From SAR324 cluster bacterium (GTDB taxonomy: Bacteria; SAR324; XYD2-FULL-50-16), in the NCBI GenBank assembly GCA_002401295.1, contig NVSR01000002.1, forward strand, positions 40,132 to 82,391: a DNA stretch of 42,260 nucleotides. Reading direction: 5' to 3'. Below, piece after piece: positions 1-7,629 of the stretch (position 1 is the stretch's first letter; each line of letters starts with the position of its first letter). Made by a program: the position numbers and the translations under genes. The notes beneath the pieces were generated by a model. The model saw nothing but the letters and a program-made list of their open reading frames with translations. It was not told the origin of the DNA and searched no databases.

Positions 1-1614
1 ACAATGGGCACTTATGATCCTCAGTTAATTGAGCGACTCAGGGCACAAAATGTATCCATCCAGATTGAGTCAGAGGGAGATACCCCCTGGTATCTTTCCT
101 TGCTCCTGCAATGGGGACCACTCTTATTGCTGGTTGGAGTCTGGATCGTATTGATGAGAAAGATGCCGGGCTCGGGTAAGATCATGTCCATCGGTAAATC
201 AAAAGCTAAAAAATACGAAGAAGAAATTCACGATTTTAGTTTCGATAGTGTCGCGGGCGTGGAAGAAGCTAAAGAAGAGTTAGTAGAAATTGTTGAATTT
301 TTAAAAGCTCCAGAAAAATTCCAAAAACTCGGCGGGAAAATCCCTAAGGGTGTCTTAATGGTCGGCCCTCCCGGTACGGGAAAAACCCTGTTAGCCAAAG
401 CCGTAGCCGGTGAGGCGGGGGCTTCCTTCTACAGCCTTTCCGGGTCAGATTTTGTCGAGATGTTTGTGGGAGTCGGAGCCAGTCGAGTACGAGATCTCTT
501 TGAAGAAGCCAGGCAAAATGCCCCCTGTATTATTTTTATCGATGAAATTGATGCGGTAGGAAGGCATCGTGGTGCCGGAGTCGGCAGTGGTCACGATGAA
601 AGAGAGCAAACGCTGAATGCCTTACTCGTAGAAATGGATGGCTTTGATGGTTCTGAAGGTATTATTACCTTGGCCGCGACCTATCGCTCCGATATTCTGG
701 ATCCGGCCCTCATGCGTCCCGGACGTTTCGACCGAGAAGTCTATGTCGGCTTACCGGACGTCAAAGGTAGAGAGGAGATCCTGAAAGTCCACAGTAAAAA
801 AATTGTACTGGCCGAAGACACAAATTTGAGCATTATCGCCAGGGGAACTCCTGGATTCAGCGGTGCGGATCTGGCCAACTTAATCAATGAAAGTGCTCTC
901 TGGGCAGCTCGCCAGAATAAAAAAGCCGTGACCCTCGAAGAGCTGGAATGGGCTCGGGATAAAATTATCATGGGTGCAGAACGCAAATCTATGATAATGA
1001 AAGAGGAAGAAAAACAAGCTACTGCCTACCACGAAGCGGGGCATGCCCTTGTCGCAGCTTACAATGAAGATGCGGATCCCGTGCATAAAATCACCATCAT
1101 CCCTCATGGCCAAGCCTTAGGGGTGACCTCCTTTTTACCGGAGACAGAACGCCTCAGTATGGATAAATCAGTACTGATGGCAAGAATCAGAGTTGCCTTC
1201 GGAGGAAAAGCTGCTGAAGAACTGGCTTATCAAGATACCAGCACCGGTGTCGAAAATGATCTAAAAAGTGCGACGGATCTTGCCTATAAAATGATCTGCC
1301 AATGGGGCATGAGTGAAAAACTAGGAGCTTTGACTATTTCTCAAGGAGACTCGGGAAATTACCTGGCCATGGATTACAACCCGAAAGAAGTGGTCTCCGA
1401 TGACATGCAACAGATCGTTGATGCCGAAGTAAAAGGACTGCTAATGCAGTGTTACAGTGAGGCAAAGCAAACCTTAACTGAACACCGGCAAGAGCTGGAA
1501 GAGTTAGCCCAATTACTGATGGAAGTGGAAACAGTTACAGCAGAGCGTTTTAATGAACTGATTGGCCAATCTTCAGCCGAACCAACTGCGGAACCAACTG
1601 CGGAACCTATTTAA
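1..1614 (+). CDS. ftsH: FtsH ATP-dependent zinc metalloprotease, 5' end outside the window
   Basis: Membrane-anchored AAA+ protease that extracts and degrades membrane and short-lived cytosolic proteins. The frame is open to base 1, and the first residues (TYDPQLIERL) match the middle of the FtsH periplasmic domain, so the first membrane helix is cut off; the ATG at 4 is internal. Numbering from that ATG: membrane helix about 29-50, Walker A GPPGTGKT, pore motif FVGVGASRVRDLF, Walker B IIFIDEID, arginine-finger segment RPGRFDR, zinc site HEAGH (H343, E344, H347) and the third ligand D419. One oddity: the sensor-1 motif, normally AATNRPD, reads AATYRSD (Y227). The C-terminus ends in short AEPT repeats. 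Family certain; the sensor substitution leaves ATPase behaviour open. psd follows after 20 bp on the same strand. Confidence 0.96.
   Translation, partial: TMGTYDPQLIERLRAQNVSIQIESEGDTPWYLSLLLQWGPLLLLVGVWIVLMRKMPGSGKIMSIGKSKAKKYEEEIHDFSFDSVAGVEEAKEELVEIVEFLKAPEKFQKLGGKIPKGVLMVGPPGTGKTLLAKAVAGEAGASFYSLSGSDFVEMFVGVGASRVRDLFEEARQNAPCIIFIDEIDAVGRHRGAGVGSGHDEREQTLNALLVEMDGFDGSEGIITLAATYRSDILDPALMRPGRFDREVYVGLPDVKGREEILKVHSKKIVLAEDTNLSIIARGTPGFSGADLANLINESALWAARQNKKAVTLEELEWARDKIIMGAERKSMIMKEEEKQATAYHEAGHALVAAYNEDADPVHKITIIPHGQALGVTSFLPETERLSMDKSVLMARIRVAFGGKAAEELAYQDTSTGVENDLKSATDLAYKMICQWGMSEKLGALTISQGDSGNYLAMDYNPKEVVSDDMQQIVDAEVKGLLMQCYSEAKQTLTEHRQELEELAQLLMEVETVTAERFNELIGQSSAEPTAEPTAEPI
1576..1608 (+). 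repeat. 12-bp tandem repeat encoding AEPT units at the FtsH C-terminus
   Basis: Two near-identical copies of GCSGAACCAACT followed by a partial third (GCGGAACCT), in frame, encoding AEPT-AEPT-AEP just before the ftsH stop. FtsH C-terminal tails are variable and often charged, so a slippage-made tail is harmless and may vary in copy number between strains. Confidence 0.8.
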
Positions 1615-1634
1615 TCCCTTTCAAGGCAACTTGC

Positions 1635-2489
1635 ATGAATTTTCTGTTATTGAGACTTTTACCCAAAAATCTCCTCAGCCGCCTGATGGGAGTTCTTGCG
1701 GACCAGCAAGTTCCTGCTTTGTTGTTACAGGCAATTATCCATATTTACGCTCATGTCTATAAGATTCGCTTGAGTGAACTCAAGAAACCGTTGCGTGAGA
1801 TGAGATCATTCAACGATTTCTTTACCCGGGAACTCAAAAAAGAACTCAGGCCGATTGATCCGACACCTCACAGTATTACGAGTCCTGTCGATGGGACCGT
1901 TGCCGAACATGGTAGCATCAAGCAGGGGTTGCTCGTACAAACTAAAGGAATTCTCTATTCTTTAAATGATCTGGTAGGGGATCAAAATGCTCAGCTCTTT
2001 GAGTCGGGCTATTTCATGACCATCTACCTCAGCCCTGCGGACTATCACCGCATCCACACACCCGTAGCCGGACAAGTGAAAAAGTTTAGTTATTTTTCCG
2101 GGAACCTGTGGCCGGTCAATAGTTTAGGTGTCAACAATGTAGGGGGACTCTTCTCCTTAAATGAGCGCATTCTGACACCCATTGAGAGCCCATTCGGGAC
2201 GGTAGGTATTGTTAAAGTAGGTGCAACGGTAGTGGGGAAGATCAAACTAAAATTCCACTCTTTGACTAGTAATCAAGGCAAGGCATCCCAGATCAATTTG
2301 CCTGTTTTACCTGCTAGGAACTTTCAAAAAGGTGAAGAGCTTGGGCGCTTTCAATTAGGCAGCACCGTGATCTTACTCTTTCAGAAAGATCAGATGCTAC
2401 CCAAAGATATGTTCAAGGGAAAGAAATTAAAGATGGGGCAAGTGATCGGTACCTTCAACAAGGTCATGCAACCAACTACAAAAACCTAA
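1635..2489 (+). CDS. psd: Phosphatidylserine decarboxylase proenzyme
   Basis: Makes phosphatidylethanolamine from phosphatidylserine at the inner membrane. At 284 residues it has the usual length. The self-cleavage site LGST is at 241-244; cutting between G242 and S243 would give the beta chain and the pyruvoyl alpha chain. Charge-relay residues are visible: D86 in SPVDG and the histidines of DYHRIH (H138, H141). LFSLNERI (172-179) matches the family's LFxxNER signature. The N-terminal stretch is amphipathic and hydrophobic, fitting membrane association. It follows ftsH by 20 bp, probably on the same transcript; the upstream AAGG is a weak, distant Shine-Dalgarno. Its last 14 bases overlap the 3' end of the convergent cheB, leaving no room for a terminator between them. 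Confidence 0.96.
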   Translation: MNFLLLRLLPKNLLSRLMGVLADQQVPALLLQAIIHIYAHVYKIRLSELKKPLREMRSFNDFFTRELKKELRPIDPTPHSITSPVDGTVAEHGSIKQGLLVQTKGILYSLNDLVGDQNAQLFESGYFMTIYLSPADYHRIHTPVAGQVKKFSYFSGNLWPVNSLGVNNVGGLFSLNERILTPIESPFGTVGIVKVGATVVGKIKLKFHSLTSNQGKASQINLPVLPARNFQKGEELGRFQLGSTVILLFQKDQMLPKDMFKGKKLKMGQVIGTFNKVMQPTTKT

Positions 2490-3540
2490 GTACACCCTGG
2501 GTAATTTGTTGGATCGGTAAGATTTTCTCTACCGATCCATTTTCCACGGCCTCTCTCGGCATCCCATAGACAACACAGCTCTCCTCATCCTGAGCAATAG
2601 TACGGCCCCCAGCCTCTTTCATTGCCAATAAGCCTAAAGCTCCGTCAGCCCCCATTCCAGTTAAGATCACCCCAATTGCATTTTTTCCCGCACATTCCGC
2701 AGCAGAGTGAAAAATAACATCCACTGACGGACGATGACGATTTACAGGAGGTCCGCCTTTGACTTCCACAAAGTAGCGGCTGCCATGTTTACGCAATAAC
2801 ATATGTTGATTTCCTGGTGCTAATAAAGCAACACCAGATTCTACGGTATCTCCATTACGCGCTTCTCGAACCATTAAGTTGGGACAAATCTGATTCAACC
2901 TATCAGCGAAAGATTGGGTGAAACCTTCGGGCATGTGTTGTACCATGACGATTCCCGGTGCACCAGCTGGCATATTCTCTAAGACCTTTCGTATGGCTTC
3001 CGTCCCACCGGTTGAGGCTCCAATGACAATCACCTTTTCACTCGCTATTACACCTCTTAAGGGGGCTAAACCCGGAGCTGGAGCCACAGCAACTTGCTGT
3101 GCTACCGAGGCAACGGCTCTGGCCTTCCCACCTTTGACTTTGGCTCTGGCTGAATAAAATAAAAGATCAGCCAACTGAGCCATCACTTTATTGCGATTTG
3201 ATGAATCTTCCGGTTTGGGTTTGGGGAAGATATCAACAGCGCCTAACTCTAGAGCTTTCAAGCTAGCCTCTCGGCTGCTATCAGCTATCGAACTAATCAC
3301 GATAATGGGAAGAGGCCAGTGTTCCATCAAAACCTGTATGAATTCAAGGCCATTCATACGAGGCATTCCTAAATCCAAAGTAATGATATCAGGCTTTTTT
3401 TTTACAATCACATCTCGTGCCTGGTAAGCATCTTTAGCCGTTCCGATCACTTCAAGACGAGGGTCTCTAGCCAGACCGGAACGCAGGATGTTCCTAATTA
3501 CCGCTGAATCATCTACAATTAAAACCTGAACTTTCTTCAT
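2476..3540 (-). CDS. cheB: CheB chemoreceptor glutamate methylesterase/deamidase
   Basis: Response-regulator methylesterase that removes receptor methyl groups during adaptation. Residues 1-125 are a receiver domain with acidic pocket D10/D11, phospho-acceptor D56 (TLDLGMPRMNG) and K107. An alanine/valine-rich linker (about 135-165) leads to the esterase domain with catalytic triad S176 (GASTGG), H202 (VQHMP) and D299 (TGMGADG). Full length at 354 residues. It is the last gene of the chemosensory operon; its ATG overlaps the cheD stop by 4 bp (ATGA), indicating translational coupling. No receptor gene is nearby, so its substrate is encoded elsewhere. Confidence 0.96.
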   Translation of the reverse strand: MKKVQVLIVDDSAVIRNILRSGLARDPRLEVIGTAKDAYQARDVIVKKKPDIITLDLGMPRMNGLEFIQVLMEHWPLPIIVISSIADSSREASLKALELGAVDIFPKPKPEDSSNRNKVMAQLADLLFYSARAKVKGGKARAVASVAQQVAVAPAPGLAPLRGVIASEKVIVIGASTGGTEAIRKVLENMPAGAPGIVMVQHMPEGFTQSFADRLNQICPNLMVREARNGDTVESGVALLAPGNQHMLLRKHGSRYFVEVKGGPPVNRHRPSVDVIFHSAAECAGKNAIGVILTGMGADGALGLLAMKEAGGRTIAQDEESCVVYGMPREAVENGSVEKILPIQQITQGVLRFL

Positions 3541-4073
3541 CGTCTATTGTTGTTTAAACTCCGATTCCTTTCATCTAGAAAGTTAAAACGCTTGATGAAA
3601 CTTGCCTTGACCAGCCCAGTTTGCACATCGAAGTAGATTTTTCTACCTCGATGTCCTCCAACTTCCTTTCGCACCACTTTAACTTTCAATTTTTCCAGAA
3701 CTTTCAATGTAATTTCAATATTCCGGGCTCCCACGTTCATTGCCGGTCCCGCGTCAACCAGCGCCAGCCGACTGGCTCCTCCAAAGACCTGTGCCTCCAG
3801 AAAACGTGGTAAACTCCCTTCTTTTCGGATCATGTCATACAAGACAAAAGTAGCGACATTCCCGTACTTTGTAGAAGCAAATTCCTCTTCCATGGTTATC
3901 GGCAGCATAATATGATTCATCCCGGCCATCTTCCTGTGACTATCCCAGATACAAACTGCTACGCATGAGCCTAGCAGTGTAGTAATCCGCATATCTTCTT
4001 TACTGAGAAAGACCTCACCAGGCTGCACATGATAGTTGCGCTTCGCTGTGGTGAGGTGATAGGGATTAGCCAT
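3537..4073 (-). CDS. cheD: CheD chemoreceptor glutamine deamidase
   Basis: Converts receptor glutamines to glutamates, tuning receptor activity. The catalytic cysteine and histidine signatures are clear: LLGSCVAVCIWD (C37) and GMNHIMLP (H54), followed by the family's KYGNVA and VFGGA motifs. 178 residues, slightly long because of a basic C-terminal tail. It overlaps cheY-like by 8 bp and cheB by 4 bp. Where known, CheD is balanced by CheC; no CheC, CheX or FliY is in this window. Confidence 0.95.
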   Translation of the reverse strand: MANPYHLTTAKRNYHVQPGEVFLSKEDMRITTLLGSCVAVCIWDSHRKMAGMNHIMLPITMEEEFASTKYGNVATFVLYDMIRKEGSLPRFLEAQVFGGASRLALVDAGPAMNVGARNIEITLKVLEKLKVKVVRKEVGGHRGRKIYFDVQTGLVKASFIKRFNFLDERNRSLNNNRR

Positions 4074-4434
4074 TCAAAAGTTCCTCAATTTTTTCGATCA
4101 ACTTATTGGCACGAAAAGGTTTTGTCATATAAGCATCGGCTCCGGCTCTCAGCCCTTCTTCCTCATCTTGCTTACGGCCTTTTGCGGAGAGCAGGATCAC
4201 TTTTGTTTGTTGCGTAGCAGAGTCCCCTTTAACCCTTTTGCAGACTTCATAACCACTCATATCAGGCATCATGATATCCAGGACCATCAAGTCAGGTTCA
4301 AATTCTTTAACTTTTTCCAAAGCTTCCGTACCGTCACCAGCACTAGACACATCATAGCCTTTGAACTCTAAGCGGAAACAAACCAAATCTCGAATTTTCT
4401 TCTCATCATCTACAATTAAAATCTTGTGGCTCAT
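4066..4434 (-). CDS. CheY-like single-domain response regulator
   Basis: Stand-alone receiver domain of 122 residues. The phosphorylation site is D53 (MVLDIMMPDMSG), with acidic residues D9/D10, the switch threonine/serine region (ILLSAKG) and the conserved lysine in TKPF. Start chosen at 4434 because CCGGAGAACTG gives a well-spaced GGAG there; the longer in-frame start at 4476 has no ribosome site, though it would overlap the cheR stop as ATGA. Probably phosphorylated by one of the two CheAs or by the adjacent membrane kinase. No output domain, so it signals by protein binding. Not necessarily the motor-binding CheY, since no flagellar gene is nearby. Confidence 0.9.
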   Translation of the reverse strand: MSHKILIVDDEKKIRDLVCFRLEFKGYDVSSAGDGTEALEKVKEFEPDLMVLDIMMPDMSGYEVCKRVKGDSATQQTKVILLSAKGRKQDEEEGLRAGADAYMTKPFRANKLIEKIEELLNG

Positions 4435-4472
4435 CAGTTCTCCGGGAGATTTCAAGCTTCTTTCGAAGAAGC

Positions 4473-5291
4473 TCATAGTTTTTGGTAAACAGCTGGTTGA
4501 ACATATTTGAGGGTAGTTTTGATACCACTCAGGCTTTCCGCGTTACCAATAAAAAGGTAGCCACCTCTGGTCAACTGCTCAGCTAAATTAGCGACCAACC
4601 GTTCTCTAGTTATTTTATCAAAATAGATCATTACATTACGGCAAAAAATAAAATCAAAGGTCACAGAAAGGGGGAATTTCTCCATGAGATTCAGCCGCCT
4701 GAAATAAGTTAGTTCCTTCAAGCAATCTTTGACTAAATAATGATCTGACCACTGGTTACTGCCTTTCAAAAAATACTTCCGTAATAAAGGCTGAGGGACG
4801 GGAGATATTTGTGCCGTAGAGTAAATGCCTCGTTCCGCTTCATCCAGCACTTTAGTGGAAATATCCGTACTCAAAATCTTAATATTTTTGCTGCGATTAT
4901 TTCCGAAATGCTCTAATAAGGTCATGCCCAGAGTATAAGATTCTTCACCACTGGAACAAGCAGCACTCCAAATGCGAATATCTCGCTGTCCTGTCATTCG
5001 AGGGTAGACATTCTTGATTAAAAAATCAAAATGTACGGATTCCCGAAAAAAATCAGTCTTATTTGTAGAAACCGCATTCAGCATTAAGGTGAATTCATCT
5101 TTGTGCATGGGATTCGTGACATGTTCCCGATATGCTCTAAAGGAAGGGATCTTCATCACGTTCATTCGTTTCCTCAAGCGGGAGATCAATAACTGCTTTT
5201 TGGGCGCAGTAAAATTAATCCCGCAAGTATCGTAGATCAGCTGCTGATATTGGCCGAACTCCGCATCAGACATATTCATTTCTTCAGGCAT
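4473..5291 (-). CDS. cheR: CheR chemoreceptor glutamate methyltransferase
   Basis: SAM-dependent methyltransferase that methylates receptor glutamates, opposing CheB. It has the N-terminal helical domain (about 1-85) ending in the STNKTDFFRE motif, the SAM-binding loop SAACSSGEE, and the FCRNVMIYFD motif. 272 residues, family length. Its start overlaps the upstream kinase gene by 8 bp. No C-terminal TPR region is present. Several in-frame ATGs (5291, 5279, 5273) are possible starts; the most upstream is kept because of the coupling overlap. Confidence 0.95.
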   Translation of the reverse strand: MPEEMNMSDAEFGQYQQLIYDTCGINFTAPKKQLLISRLRKRMNVMKIPSFRAYREHVTNPMHKDEFTLMLNAVSTNKTDFFRESVHFDFLIKNVYPRMTGQRDIRIWSAACSSGEESYTLGMTLLEHFGNNRSKNIKILSTDISTKVLDEAERGIYSTAQISPVPQPLLRKYFLKGSNQWSDHYLVKDCLKELTYFRRLNLMEKFPLSVTFDFIFCRNVMIYFDKITRERLVANLAEQLTRGGYLFIGNAESLSGIKTTLKYVQPAVYQKL

Positions 5292-7596
5292 AGTTTTTTA
5301 TCTCATCAAGGGTGTAGGGTAAGCTAAACCTGAAAATTGCACCTTCCTTGGAGTTTTCCGCCCAGATTCTTCCGGAATGAGCATCAATAATTCGTTGAGA
5401 AATCGTCAGGCCCAAACCCGTCCCTTTAACCTCCACGCCATCCCTTTTTACTTTTTGAAACTTACCAAAAATCTGCTGCAAGCTCTCCTGAGGGATTCCT
5501 GGCCCCTCATCGGTGATGGATACAATGAAGTAGGATTCCCTTTTCTCCACTCCGACGGAAATCGTCCCATTTTCCGGTGAAAATTTAATCGCATTACCCA
5601 ATAGATTGATCAATACTTGAATGATTCGATCGCCATCACCAAGGAATTGAATATCTGTGGGTTGATGCTTAATTTTGATATTATTTTTTTCAAACAGCAA
5701 GCCTTCTACTGACTCAATGGCACGCTTCACTTGATCATTCAAATAAACGTCTTCCAGTAGAAATTCAACATGTCCTGCCGCTAGTGTGGACATATCCAGG
5801 ATATTCTCGATCAATTGGCTCAACCGTTCCGATTCTTCAATCAAGATCTGATAGAACCTCTGTCGCTCTTTCTCGGGTAACTCACACTCAGCCAGTGTAT
5901 CGGCATAACCAAGGATAGATGCCAAGGGCGTTCTTAATTCATGGGAAACAGTGGCCAAAAATTCATCTTTGAGCTTATCCAGGCTTTTTAGTTTTTCATA
6001 AGCTTCTTCCAAATGCTGGTTAGCCGCCCTCAATTCCGCGACCCTTTCCAAGACCCTGGTCTCCAACTCTTCATTCGTAGCGATTAATGCGGCTTCCATC
6101 CTTTTTCTGTCCGTAATATCTTCTATTACTTCCAGATAATGGGTAATCTTTCCATATTTATTCTTGATGGAGCAAACGGAAGCAGAACCCCAAAAAAAGT
6201 TGCCACTTCGTTTTTTATTGCGTAATTCCCCTTTCCAGGTCCCCCCAGAGGAAACAGTCTCCCAAATTTCATTGTTGAGACGACTGTCCTCTCTATCATC
6301 CTGTAAAAATCGTGGGTTTTTTCCAGATACCTCTTCAGCCGTATAGCCGGTTTTTTGTAAAAACCAAGGATTAACGTATTCAATTTTACATTCGCTATCA
6401 GTGATCAAAATAGAAATCGGACTTTGCTCAACCACTGTAGACAGCATAGAGATCTGTTCCTCATCCTTTTTCAGCTGTGAAATATCCTGCGCCACAAATA
6501 CAATTCCATCAAACTGATCTGTTTCATCATGGAGTATATCCAGTGAGCATAGTACGGGGACGCTTTTTCCATCCTGGGTCATCAGAGTCGTTTCAAAACT
6601 CTCCATGCTCTGAGGAATTTTTTCTTCATTCTTCCATTCGGAAATCCATTGCTCTTGCTCCCTATTAAAGAGAAAATCAAAGGATTGCCCAAGGACGTCT
6701 TCTTCTTTCAGCCCTAAGAGTCGCAAGGCGGCAGGGTTGGCTATTTCTATCTGTTTATCCGCTGAAAATACAAATAAGGCATCATATAAAGAATTCAAGA
6801 CATTTTCGATGCGATTATTAGACTTAGCCAGATTCTTCAGCATTTTATTGCGGGATGTCATGATCTGCCCCAACTCGTCATCACGGATGAGCGAGCTCTC
6901 AATCAAAGCTGACTTCACATCTTTTTCAGAATTTTTGGCCACAATCAAACGTATAGGCCTGTAAATTCTCATGAGATAATAAAGCCAAGTAAGCCCCGAT
7001 AAAAAACCACCAAGAATCACCATGCTAATAAAGATACTCTTAAAAGCGATCAATCTCTCTGAGAGATAAGAATCCTGGTTATGACGGAAGAAAACAATCC
7101 AGTACTCTTTCTTCTCTTTATTGATCATTACGGGGTGGTATGAGGCAAAGCTTCCCTCCGAATTCACCAAAACCCCTGATGTCCCTGATAAAACTTTTTT
7201 GGCTTGAGAAAAAGACAAGCGTTCCCGAATATTAAGGATCCTGGTCACAGTTCTCGATGAAAGCTCATCTGAAGAGATCAGTAACGCCCCCTCACGATTG
7301 AGAAGATGTAGGGTCGCGCCTGCCGGGATCTTAGATAAGACCCGTTTTACCTGGCTTTGCTGTAAGTTGAAAGTGGCTTCATGCCCCACTTCTGATTTGA
7401 GCAGATTTTCAATCTCAGCGGCGAGTAATATAACCGTAGATTGTAATCTGAGAGCTTTGTACTGGTCATTCACATCATGAGAAATCGTCAGCCCATACCA
7501 TCCCAATAAGAGTAGCGGGGATGAGAGAATCACCAGTAAAATTAAAAAAACATTTCGTAATAACAGTGCTTTAAAGCGAACTATTTTATGCAACAT
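5284..7596 (-). CDS. Membrane-bound PAS-domain sensor histidine kinase
   Basis: 770 residues. Membrane helices at about 15-35 and 186-208 flank an external sensing region of about 150 residues. A HAMP-like segment (about 209-262) follows, then PAS1 (about 263-375), PAS2 with its PAC (about 385-500), a coiled coil (500-545), HisKA with phospho-acceptor H552 (FLATVSHELRTPL), and an HATPase domain with N-box LINLLGNAIKFS and the DEGPGIP and GTGLGL boxes. No receiver or Hpt domain is attached. It lies inside the che operon between cheA1 and cheR, overlapping cheR, so it probably feeds the CheY-like protein or the CheB receiver. PAS2 contains NPRFLQ where LOV photoreceptors have NCRFLQ, so it is not a LOV flavin photosensor. 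The ligand is unknown. Confidence 0.93.
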   Translation of the reverse strand: MLHKIVRFKALLLRNVFLILLVILSSPLLLLGWYGLTISHDVNDQYKALRLQSTVILLAAEIENLLKSEVGHEATFNLQQSQVKRVLSKIPAGATLHLLNREGALLISSDELSSRTVTRILNIRERLSFSQAKKVLSGTSGVLVNSEGSFASYHPVMINKEKKEYWIVFFRHNQDSYLSERLIAFKSIFISMVILGGFLSGLTWLYYLMRIYRPIRLIVAKNSEKDVKSALIESSLIRDDELGQIMTSRNKMLKNLAKSNNRIENVLNSLYDALFVFSADKQIEIANPAALRLLGLKEEDVLGQSFDFLFNREQEQWISEWKNEEKIPQSMESFETTLMTQDGKSVPVLCSLDILHDETDQFDGIVFVAQDISQLKKDEEQISMLSTVVEQSPISILITDSECKIEYVNPWFLQKTGYTAEEVSGKNPRFLQDDREDSRLNNEIWETVSSGGTWKGELRNKKRSGNFFWGSASVCSIKNKYGKITHYLEVIEDITDRKRMEAALIATNEELETRVLERVAELRAANQHLEEAYEKLKSLDKLKDEFLATVSHELRTPLASILGYADTLAECELPEKERQRFYQILIEESERLSQLIENILDMSTLAAGHVEFLLEDVYLNDQVKRAIESVEGLLFEKNNIKIKHQPTDIQFLGDGDRIIQVLINLLGNAIKFSPENGTISVGVEKRESYFIVSITDEGPGIPQESLQQIFGKFQKVKRDGVEVKGTGLGLTISQRIIDAHSGRIWAENSKEGAIFRFSLPYTLDEIKNYA

Positions 7597-7629
7597 GGAA
7601 CTACCACTGAGACTGCTTGTCGGTGAGAT

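Noticed and set aside
1576..1608. Phase-variable repeat controlling ftsH
   Set aside because: The unit is 12 bp and in frame, so copy changes would only lengthen or shorten the tail and could not switch the gene off.
6290..6330. LOV-type blue-light sensor in the second PAS domain of the membrane kinase
   Set aside because: The sequence NPRFLQ resembles the LOV motif NCRFLQ, but the photoactive cysteine is a proline, so flavin adduct chemistry is not possible.
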